Positions 1 to 5,608 of a DNA stretch of 5,608 bases are shown here, one piece after another. Under the pieces are notes generated by a model. It saw only the letters and a list, made by a program, of their open reading frames with translations. It ran no database searches and had not been told where the DNA came from. This DNA is from Candidatus Neomicrothrix sp. UBA4542. Lineage in GTDB: Bacteria > Actinomycetota > Acidimicrobiia > Acidimicrobiales > Poriferisodalaceae. The position numbers and the translations under genes are program-made. Every line of letters starts with the position of its first letter. The first letter of the stretch is position 1. The stretch is taken from positions 1 to 5,608 of the forward strand of contig DGLO01000050.1 in assembly GCA_002388005.1 (NCBI GenBank). Reading direction: 5' to 3'.

Positions 1-518
1 GCAGTGTTGGGGTCAAGGTTCCCTGTGGGCTCGTCGGCGAGAAGGATCAAAGGTCGGTTCACAAATGCTCGGGCGATCGACACGCGTTGTTGTTCGCCTC
101 CGGAAAGTTCGTCAGGAAAACTTTTCTGCTTATGGGACAGTCCGACGAGATCAAGAATCGCGGGAACCTGGGTCGTGATGATGTTTTTTGGGCGTCCAAT
201 TACTTCGAGCGCGAACGCAACGTTCTCGTAGACGGTTTTTTGGGGAAGTAATTTGAAGTCTTGGAAAACCGAACCAATGTTGCGACGAAGGTACGGCACG
301 CGCCAAGAGCTAATTCTCGCCAAGTCTTTCCCGGCCACGTGTACTTGACCGGCGGTGGCGGGTTCTTCGGCCGTGAGTAGCCGAAGCATCGTCGATTTTC
401 CGGATCCTGATTCCCCGACGAGGAAGACGAATTCGCCTTTTTGGATGTCGACGCTGACTCCGTCAACAGCTCGAGTTTCGCCTTTGTAGATCTTGGTGAC
501 GTTGTCGAGGCGGATCAT
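1..518 (-). CDS. ftsE: Cell division ATP-binding protein FtsE, 3'-truncated by the window edge
   Basis: ABC-type ATPase that pairs with the membrane protein FtsX at the division septum. In bacteria studied, FtsEX controls peptidoglycan hydrolases during division rather than moving a solute. The first 172 codons are present. Seen in order: Walker A GESGSGKST at residues 35-43, a Q-loop segment SVFQDFKLLPQKTVYENVAF starting near residue 83, ABC signature LSGGEQQR at 138-145, Walker B LILLADEP at 157-164, and D-loop NLD at 167-169. The FQDFKLLP...TVYENVAFALEV stretch is typical of FtsE and separates it from other small ABC ATPases. The family is usually about 220-230 residues, so roughly 55 residues including the H-switch histidine lie beyond the edge. 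The ATG at 516-518 gives the usual MIxLxNVxKxY opening, no in-frame start was found just upstream, and no convincing Shine-Dalgarno precedes it. Walker A has Glu at position 36, where FtsE commonly has Pro. It follows prfB on the same strand; ftsX is expected next, outside the window. Confidence 0.95.
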   Translation of the reverse strand, partial: MIRLDNVTKIYKGETRAVDGVSVDIQKGEFVFLVGESGSGKSTMLRLLTAEEPATAGQVHVAGKDLARISSWRVPYLRRNIGSVFQDFKLLPQKTVYENVAFALEVIGRPKNIITTQVPAILDLVGLSHKQKSFPDELSGGEQQRVSIARAFVNRPLILLADEPTGNLDPNT

Positions 519-622
519 CGGAACCAGGGTCTTTGAGGCCAGTTCTTTGGCTCGGGTGGGACATCCCCAGCGTACGGCAGGATCGGGCGTCGGTAGCGGC
601 AGTTGCGCTATGGCCTAGGTAT
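519..622 (-). other. Non-coding spacer between prfB and ftsE
   Basis: The 104 nt between the prfB stop and the ftsE start form the longest gene-free stretch here. I see no T-rich intrinsic terminator and no convincing paired -35/-10 promoter. A small hairpin is possible at 557-569 (TGGG, 5-nt loop, CCCA), but its 4-bp stem is too weak to interpret. The lack of a clear terminator leaves read-through from secA-prfB into ftsE possible. Confidence 0.6.
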
Positions 623-1738
623 CTATGAGTCCACTTCGCGTTGGCTTCGTTGCCATTGAAGGAAGGCTTCCATGAGCGCATCGAGGTCGCCGTCCAACAC
701 CGCGTCGACGTTGCCAAGTTCGAGATTTGATCTGAGGTCTTTGACTTGCTGGTAGGGGTGGAGCACATACGAGCGAATTTGGCTACCCCAGGCGACGTCG
801 CGTTGTTCTCCGGCAAGCGCGTTGAGCTCGGCTTCGCGTTCTTGGCGCTGCAAGTCCGCGAGTTTGGCAGCGAGCATCTGCATTGCCCGATCCTTATTTT
901 GGTGTTGGCTTCGTTCGTTTTGGCAAGCGACGACTGTGCCGGTGGGGAGGTGGGTGATGCGAACCGCAGAGTCCGTCACGTTCACATGCTGCCCACCTGC
1001 ACCTGAGGATCGATAGGTGTCAATTCGAAGGTCCTTCTCATCAATCGTGACTTCACTTGACACATCATCAAAGAATGGCACTGCCGAAAGAGAGCAAAAG
1101 GCTGTATGACGGCGAGCTTGAGCGTCAAACGGTGAGATTCTGACAAGTCGATGGACTCCTCGCTCTGCCTGTAAGAATCCGAATGCGAAACGTCCCTTGA
1201 CGATGAATGTGGCCGAACTAATTCCCGCCTCTCCGCCGTCGGTCGCTTCTTGTATTTCTACGTCGAAACCTTTGCTTTCAGCCCATCTGAGGTACATACG
1301 AAGCACCATTTCGGCCCAATCACAAGCATCGGTGCCGCCTGCCCCGGAATGAACTTCACAGACAGCATCATTTTCGTCGTGTTCACCGCTGAACAACGCG
1401 AGCAGTTCGATGTCGTCGAGCTGATTTGAGATGGAGGAAATTGCCAGGTCGATTTCCTCAGCCAACGATTCGTCTCCTTCCTCTCGAGCCAACAAATCGA
1501 GAGTTGCGGCGTCGTCAACTTCACTTCTCACTTTTTCCCAACGTTCGATATCGTCACGCACGTTGGCTAGGCGACCAGTGATTTTGCGGGCTTCATCTTG
1601 ATCGTCCCAAAGGTCAGGACTTGCTGCGCGTGACTCCAATTGGGTTATTTCTTCGCGAGCCTGTTCGATCCTGAGATATGTGTGCGCTTCGGTTACGCGC
1701 CGTCCAAGTTCTTCGAAAGTCTCCGAATTATCACGCAT
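623..1738 (-). CDS. prfB: Peptide chain release factor 2 (RF2)
   Basis: Cytoplasmic class I release factor that recognises UAA and UGA in the ribosomal A site and triggers hydrolysis of peptidyl-tRNA. The complete 371-residue protein matches the usual RF2 length of about 365-375. Seen: an N-terminal helical domain (about 1-115) with the SPDLWDD segment near 40; the stop-codon recognition tripeptide SPF at 202-204 within VRISPFDAQARRHTAF, which marks RF2 rather than RF1 (PxT); the catalytic GGQ at 248-250 in SSGAGGQHVN; and the conserved CQNERSQHQNKDRAM segment at 272-286. Ser244 falls where E. coli K-12 RF2 has Thr246; Ser or Ala is usual there. No in-frame UGA is present in the region homologous to the E. 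coli frameshift site, so the protein is made from one continuous frame. The ATG start lies 15 nt after the secA stop, which suggests co-transcription and perhaps translational coupling with secA. Confidence 0.97.
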   Translation of the reverse strand: MRDNSETFEELGRRVTEAHTYLRIEQAREEITQLESRAASPDLWDDQDEARKITGRLANVRDDIERWEKVRSEVDDAATLDLLAREEGDESLAEEIDLAISSISNQLDDIELLALFSGEHDENDAVCEVHSGAGGTDACDWAEMVLRMYLRWAESKGFDVEIQEATDGGEAGISSATFIVKGRFAFGFLQAERGVHRLVRISPFDAQARRHTAFCSLSAVPFFDDVSSEVTIDEKDLRIDTYRSSGAGGQHVNVTDSAVRITHLPTGTVVACQNERSQHQNKDRAMQMLAAKLADLQRQEREAELNALAGEQRDVAWGSQIRSYVLHPYQQVKDLRSNLELGNVDAVLDGDLDALMEAFLQWQRSQREVDS

Positions 1739-1753
1739 TAGGGGCCCCGATAA
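1739..1753 (-). promoter_or_regulatory. Short secA-prfB spacer with a possible ribosome binding site
   Basis: Only 15 nt separate the secA stop from the prfB ATG. On the coding strand GGGG (1748-1745) sits 6 nt before the ATG and is the only candidate Shine-Dalgarno element. It is a poor match to AGGAGG and is half of the palindrome GGGGCCCC. The short gap leaves no room for a separate promoter outside secA, so prfB probably depends on secA transcription or on a promoter inside secA. Confidence 0.4.
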
Positions 1754-4435
1754 TCATCGACCGTGACAGTGTTTGAATTTCTTGCCAGATCCGCAATGGC
1801 AAGGGTCGTTACGTCCAATCTTTTCGTCTTCAGTCTTTACTACTTGAGTTTGCTTCACAGTTGGCACGGCAGGCGAAGGCTTAGGTGGCGCCGCGGCCGG
1901 CGACAGCTCCGCGGGGCTTTCCGAAGATGAGTAGTTGACTCGGTCCGGACGATTGTTCTGTTCTTCGGCCGTTACTACCTCGGCATGCATTGCGTACTTG
2001 ACGAAATCTCTGTACACCGATTCCAGCATCGAAGAAAACATGTCAAACCCCTCGCGTTGCCATTCAGACACGGGGTCTTTTTGTCCTATACCTCTGAGAT
2101 GGATTCCTTCGCGCAAATAATCCATTTCGTACAGGTGTTCGCGCCACCGTTGGTCGATGATTCGAAGAAGAACCTGACGTTCGACCTCTCGCATCGTTGA
2201 CGCACCTAGTTGAGTTTCCCGAAGTTCGAAGTATCGAATCGCGTCATCAACCATTACTTGCTCAAGCGTCGCTGCGTCGGTGACTGATACCAAGTCGTCT
2301 AGTTGAAGTTCGGTGGGCCAATACCCTGAGGTTTCAGCATGCAACGCTTCGAGGTCCCATTCCGAGGCAGATTCGTCCTCGCAGAACTGGTCCACTATGT
2401 GTCCTACCGCTGATTCCACATATTCCAGTGACTCTTCGCGCAGATCGTCCCCATCTAGAATTTGTGCGCGACGACCGTAGATCACCTTGCGTTGTTCGTT
2501 CATCACTTCGTCGTATTTCAGAACGTTTTTCCGTATTTCCGCATTCTTTTGTTCGACGGTGTTTTGGGCACGTTCGATTGCTTTAGTGACCATGTTCGCC
2601 TCGATCGGGGTGTCATCCGGCAGAGCCCGATCCATGACCCAGTTCATCGCTCCGGTAGCGAAAAGGCGCATGAGGTCATCTTCGAGAGACAGATAGAAGC
2701 GGCTTTCTCCTGGGTCACCTTGTCGTCCGCATCTTCCGCGCAACTGATTATCGATTCGGCGTGACTCGTGACGTTCCGTTCCCAGTACGTAGAGTCCTCC
2801 GACCTCGCGAACCTTGGTAGCTTCTGCGGCGCACTGCGGTTCATGGTGGGCTACACGGGAAGCGAATTGCTCAATCTGTGCGGGATCGTCAGGATCTAGA
2901 GCCTCACGATATAGGTCGTGTCGAGCTAGACCTTCGGGGTTACCTCCGAGAAGAATGTCGACCCCTCGCCCTGCCATGTTGGTTGCCACCGTTACCGCGC
3001 CCAACCGACCCGCTTGGGTGACTATCTCCGCTTCTCGTTGGTGTTCTTTGGCGTTGAGAACGTTGTGGGTGATGCCTCGTTGATCTAGTGCTAGCGAGAT
3101 CTTTTCGCTGTTTTCTACACTGACTGTGCCAACAAGAATTGGTTGACCGGTCACCCTTCTAGTCTCAATATCGTCTACAACGGCTTCGATCTTCGCATTC
3201 TCAGTTTTATATATGAGGTCAGCATGGTCGGCGCGTTGAACCGGGCGGTGAGTTGGTACGGGCACTACATCTAAGCCGTAGGTGTTACCAAACTCCGCTG
3301 CTTCTGTGGTTGCGGTGCCGGTCATTCCGGCCAATTTGTCGTACAAACGGAAATAGTTTTGGAGCGTGATTGTTGCGAGAGTCTGATTTTCGGCTTTGAT
3401 GTTCACGCCTTCTTTAGCTTCTACAGCCTGGTGAAGTCCCTCACTCCATCGGCGGCCTTCAAGTACCCGGCCGGTGAATTCGTCGACAATTTTTACTTCG
3501 CCGTTTTGAACGACGTAATCGCGGTCGCGTCGGTAAAGCTCCTTAGCTTTCAGAGCGGCACTCATCTGATGCACGAAGTTCGATGACACTTGGTCGTAGA
3601 GGTTGTCAACATCCAGAGCTCGTTCGACTTTCTCTATTCCCGGTTCAAGGACCGCTACATTTCGTTTGTCCTCTTCCACTTCGTAGTCAAGCTCTCGGGT
3701 CATCGTGCGCGCTATTTGTGCGAATTGGCCGTACAGCTTTGCAGCGTCGCCTAGTCGGCCGCTGATGATCAAGGGGGTGCGAGCTTCGTCGATCAGAATC
3801 GAGTCGACTTCGTCAACGATGCAGTAGTTATGTCCGCGCTGAACTTGCTCGTCTTGGGAGGGAGCCATGTTGTCTCGTAGATAATCAAACCCAAATTCAT
3901 TATTGGTCCCATAGGTGATATCGGCCGCGTATTGGTTTCGTTTGAACTCCGAGTCGGTGTGGCCTGGCACTACGAGTCCTACCTCAAGCCCCAAAAAATG
4001 GTGCACGCGGCCCATCCACTCGGCATCACGGGATGCTAAGTAGTCGTTTACTGTGACGATGTGAACTCCCTGGCCTGACAGTGCGTTGAGATACACCGGC
4101 AATGTTGAGACAAGAGTCTTCCCCTCGCCGGTCCGCATTTCGGCTACCCAACCGAAGTGAAGGGCTGCGCCGCCGACCAATTGAACGTCGTAGTGCCGTT
4201 GTCCTAACACCCGGCGGGCAGCTTCGCGGGTCACCGCGAAGGCATCGATTAATAGATCGTTAAGTTCCGCTCCTCGTTCAATCTGAAGCTTGAAATCGCC
4301 CGTCTTAGCCCGAAGCGCTTCGTCAGAAAGCGTTTCATATTCAGGCTCAACCGCATTGATCTCGGGCACCAGCGACTCGAGTGCGCGAATCTTTTTGCCT
4401 TCGCCCGCGCGTAAGAGTTTTTGGAACACGGCCAT
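1754..4435 (-). CDS. secA: Protein translocase ATPase subunit SecA
   Basis: Motor ATPase that pushes preproteins through the SecYEG channel; it acts in the cytosol and at the inner face of the membrane. The complete 893-residue protein is in the normal range for full-length SecA. Seen in order: the N-terminal LLRAGEGKKIRALE; Walker A MRTGEGKT at 100-107; DEAD-box variant DEVD at 208-211; the preprotein cross-linking region after about 225; AGMTGTA at 369-375; NMAGRGVDILLGGNP at 486-500; the arginine-finger motif QLRGRCGRQGDPG at 564-576; the scaffold/wing region with RWREHLYEMDYLREGI at 763-778; a Pro/Ala/Ser-rich linker at about 836-860; and a C-terminal zinc-binding tail with C879, C881, C890 and H891. 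That tail binds SecB and/or ribosomes in species where it has been studied. The ATG at 4433-4435 gives the family's usual start, and no in-frame start was found in the spacer upstream. No close Shine-Dalgarno is visible. It is the canonical full-length SecA, not a shortened SecA2. Confidence 0.98.
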   Translation of the reverse strand: MAVFQKLLRAGEGKKIRALESLVPEINAVEPEYETLSDEALRAKTGDFKLQIERGAELNDLLIDAFAVTREAARRVLGQRHYDVQLVGGAALHFGWVAEMRTGEGKTLVSTLPVYLNALSGQGVHIVTVNDYLASRDAEWMGRVHHFLGLEVGLVVPGHTDSEFKRNQYAADITYGTNNEFGFDYLRDNMAPSQDEQVQRGHNYCIVDEVDSILIDEARTPLIISGRLGDAAKLYGQFAQIARTMTRELDYEVEEDKRNVAVLEPGIEKVERALDVDNLYDQVSSNFVHQMSAALKAKELYRRDRDYVVQNGEVKIVDEFTGRVLEGRRWSEGLHQAVEAKEGVNIKAENQTLATITLQNYFRLYDKLAGMTGTATTEAAEFGNTYGLDVVPVPTHRPVQRADHADLIYKTENAKIEAVVDDIETRRVTGQPILVGTVSVENSEKISLALDQRGITHNVLNAKEHQREAEIVTQAGRLGAVTVATNMAGRGVDILLGGNPEGLARHDLYREALDPDDPAQIEQFASRVAHHEPQCAAEATKVREVGGLYVLGTERHESRRIDNQLRGRCGRQGDPGESRFYLSLEDDLMRLFATGAMNWVMDRALPDDTPIEANMVTKAIERAQNTVEQKNAEIRKNVLKYDEVMNEQRKVIYGRRAQILDGDDLREESLEYVESAVGHIVDQFCEDESASEWDLEALHAETSGYWPTELQLDDLVSVTDAATLEQVMVDDAIRYFELRETQLGASTMREVERQVLLRIIDQRWREHLYEMDYLREGIHLRGIGQKDPVSEWQREGFDMFSSMLESVYRDFVKYAMHAEVVTAEEQNNRPDRVNYSSSESPAELSPAAAPPKPSPAVPTVKQTQVVKTEDEKIGRNDPCHCGSGKKFKHCHGR

Positions 4436-4469
4436 CGCTGTAAGGCTACCGGTGCTCCGCTCCGCTCAA
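4436..4469 (-). promoter_or_regulatory. secA: Possible secA promoter, leaderless-type
   Basis: In the 84-nt gap between ahcY and secA the coding strand carries TAGCCT (4448-4443), which fits the TAnnnT -10 pattern common in Actinomycetota. TTGAGC (4469-4464), a partial -35 match, lies 15 nt upstream of it. The normal distance from the -10 element would place the transcript start at or within a base or two of the secA ATG, which agrees with the lack of a nearby Shine-Dalgarno. The nearest purine-rich sequence (GGAG) is about 19 nt from the ATG, too far to act normally. The spacer is shorter than the ideal 17 nt and such hexamers occur by chance, so this is tentative. Confidence 0.25.
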
Positions 4470-4519
4470 AGGTCGCTAAAAGATTGCAGCCAGCAGTAGT
4501 CAGAACTCCCCGAGAGTCT

Positions 4520-5608
4520 TCAATACCGGTAGTGCTCGGGCTTGAATGGTCCTTCAACTGTTACACCGATATATTCGGCTTGTTCGGGTGTCAAGGTCGT
4601 GAGTTTTACCCCAAGTTTGTCGAGATGAAGTCGAGCGACCTCTTCGTCGAGACGCTTGGGCAATACGTGCACTTCGTTCTTGAGGGAGTCGGCGTTCGCG
4701 TGAAGTTCCATTTGCGCCAACACTTGATTCGTGAAGCTCATCGACATCACGAAACTGGGGTGCCCGGTGGCGCAACCGAGGTTGACTAGCCGTCCTTCTG
4801 CCAGGACGATGACGCTGTTGCCATTAGGGAAAATGTACTCGTCTACCTGCGGTTTGATATTCCGCCGCTGAACATCAGACATTTTTTCTAAGCCCGACAT
4901 ATCGATCTCATTGTCAAAATGACCGATGTTGCACACGATGGCGTTGTGTTTCATCGCTCCCATGTGTTCCGCTGAGATGATGTCGCGATTGCCTGTGGTG
5001 GTAACGAAAATATCGACGTGATCGACCACATTGTCAAGGCGATCAACCTCGAATCCCTCCATTGCTGCTTGAAGAGCGTTGATCGGGTCGATTTCAGCCA
5101 CGATGACTCGGCAACCTTGTCCGCGCAGCGACTGCGCGCACCCTTTACCGACATCTCCATAGCCCGCGACAAACGCCAGTTTGCCGCCCATCATGACGTC
5201 GGTTGCGCGGTTGATGCCGTCAATCAGGGAGTGTCTGCAGCCGTACAGGTTGTCGAATTTTGACTTGGTTACCGAATCGTTGACGTTATAAGCGGGGAAC
5301 TGTAATTCGTTGCGTTCGACCATCTCATATAACCGGTGCACTCCGGTCGTGGTTTCTTCCGATACGCCCCTGACATTAGCGACCAGTTCGGTCCAAAACG
5401 TCGGTCGCGATTCACCGATGTCGGCTAGAAGCTTGAGTATTTCTTCTTCATCATGCGAAGTGGCTGTTTCGAGCGCTGGTACGGCTCCTTCTGCTTCGAA
5501 GCGAGCCCCTAGGTGAACAAGCAGAGTGGCGTCGCCGCCGTCGTCAAGTATCAGATTGGGGCCGGTCTGTCCTGGCCAATTGAGGGCTTGTTCAGTGCAC
5601 CACCAGTA
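4520..5608 (-). CDS. ahcY: S-adenosylhomocysteine hydrolase (adenosylhomocysteinase), 5'-truncated by the window edge
   Basis: Cytosolic NAD-dependent enzyme that reversibly splits S-adenosylhomocysteine into adenosine and homocysteine, relieving product inhibition of methyltransferases. The last 362 codons and stop are present; compared with bacterial homologues of about 480-495 residues, some 120-130 N-terminal residues lie outside. Fragment numbering: YWWCTEQAL at 1-9; LDDGGDATLL at 21-30; EETTTGVH at 84-91; NDSVTKSKFDNLYGC at 110-124, holding the family's catalytic Lys115, Asp119, Asn120 and Cys124; NAD-binding GYGDVGKG at 149-156 in a Rossmann fold; GHPSFVMS at 282-289; and the C-terminal FKPEHYRY, whose Lys and Tyr reach the NAD of a neighbouring subunit. 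Residues about 45-80 are the extra segment found in many bacterial and plant forms but absent from the mammalian enzyme. The frame is open to the edge, so the GTG at 5339-5341 and nearby ATGs are internal codons, not starts. It lies 84 nt upstream of secA on the same strand, with no obvious terminator between. Confidence 0.97.
   Translation of the reverse strand, partial: YWWCTEQALNWPGQTGPNLILDDGGDATLLVHLGARFEAEGAVPALETATSHDEEEILKLLADIGESRPTFWTELVANVRGVSEETTTGVHRLYEMVERNELQFPAYNVNDSVTKSKFDNLYGCRHSLIDGINRATDVMMGGKLAFVAGYGDVGKGCAQSLRGQGCRVIVAEIDPINALQAAMEGFEVDRLDNVVDHVDIFVTTTGNRDIISAEHMGAMKHNAIVCNIGHFDNEIDMSGLEKMSDVQRRNIKPQVDEYIFPNGNSVIVLAEGRLVNLGCATGHPSFVMSMSFTNQVLAQMELHANADSLKNEVHVLPKRLDEEVARLHLDKLGVKLTTLTPEQAEYIGVTVEGPFKPEHYRY

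Noticed and set aside
569..574. TACGCT as a -10 element for ftsE
   Set aside because: No -35-like sequence lies at a suitable distance upstream and single TAnnnT matches are frequent by chance.
463..816. A 117-codon minus-strand open frame overlapping the prfB end, the spacer and the ftsE start
   Set aside because: It is out of frame with both prfB and ftsE, has no family resemblance, and both neighbours have complete and convincing reading frames without it.
1741..1748. Perfect palindrome GGGGCCCC between secA and prfB
   Set aside because: An 8-bp palindrome without a loop cannot form a hairpin, and a single copy gives no evidence of a binding site.
4450..4468. Short tandem GAGCG units upstream of secA
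   Set aside because: Three 5-nt units, the last imperfect, are within chance expectation, and they lie too far from the ATG to be a ribosome binding site.
4498..4522. Possible terminator hairpin after ahcY (AGACTC ... GAGTTCT around a TCGGG loop)
   Set aside because: The stem is short with a bulge, overlaps the stop codon region, and is not followed by a T-run, so it does not meet the usual intrinsic terminator pattern.
4421..4789. A 122-codon open frame on the plus strand across the secA start and the ahcY end
   Set aside because: It overlaps two well-identified genes and a spacer in antisense, has no recognisable motif, and looks like a mirror of the ahcY/secA codons.
5339..5341. GTG as the start of a shorter SAH hydrolase
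   Set aside because: The frame stays open to the window edge and the 89 codons upstream encode conserved SAH hydrolase motifs, so this GTG is an internal valine.

Overview
The window is a compact, ordinary bacterial chromosomal segment with every gene on the minus strand. In transcription order, from high to low coordinates, it holds: a 5'-truncated S-adenosylhomocysteine hydrolase gene (ahcY, running off the right edge), a complete secA, a complete prfB (peptide chain release factor 2), and a 3'-truncated ftsE (running off the left edge). All four were identified from conserved motifs read in the translations.

The order secA-prfB-ftsE is a known arrangement in Actinomycetota, where ftsX and smpB usually follow ftsE. 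Other signs fit that phylum: an RF2 without the programmed frameshift, and an AhcY with the extra segment found in actinobacterial and other bacterial forms. Base composition, estimated by eye from a few lines, is about 50-55% G+C. That is moderate for the phylum and hints at a lineage such as Acidimicrobiia or an uncultured freshwater or marine group. SecA keeps a C-terminal zinc-binding tail. The lineage guess is inference only.

Layout: 1-518 ftsE (first 172 codons); 519-622 non-coding spacer; 623-1738 prfB; 1739-1753 a 15-nt spacer; 1754-4435 secA; 4436-4519 an 84-nt spacer with a possible leaderless-type promoter for secA; 4520-5608 ahcY (last 362 codons plus stop). No stretch of more than 104 nt lacks a gene.

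Functionally, secA, prfB and ftsE belong to core processes: protein export, translation termination and cell division. ahcY belongs to the methyl cycle and has no evident functional link to the others. I saw no RNA gene, mobile element, CRISPR array, phage sign or undescribed system. The findings below are small sequence-level observations with low interest scores.
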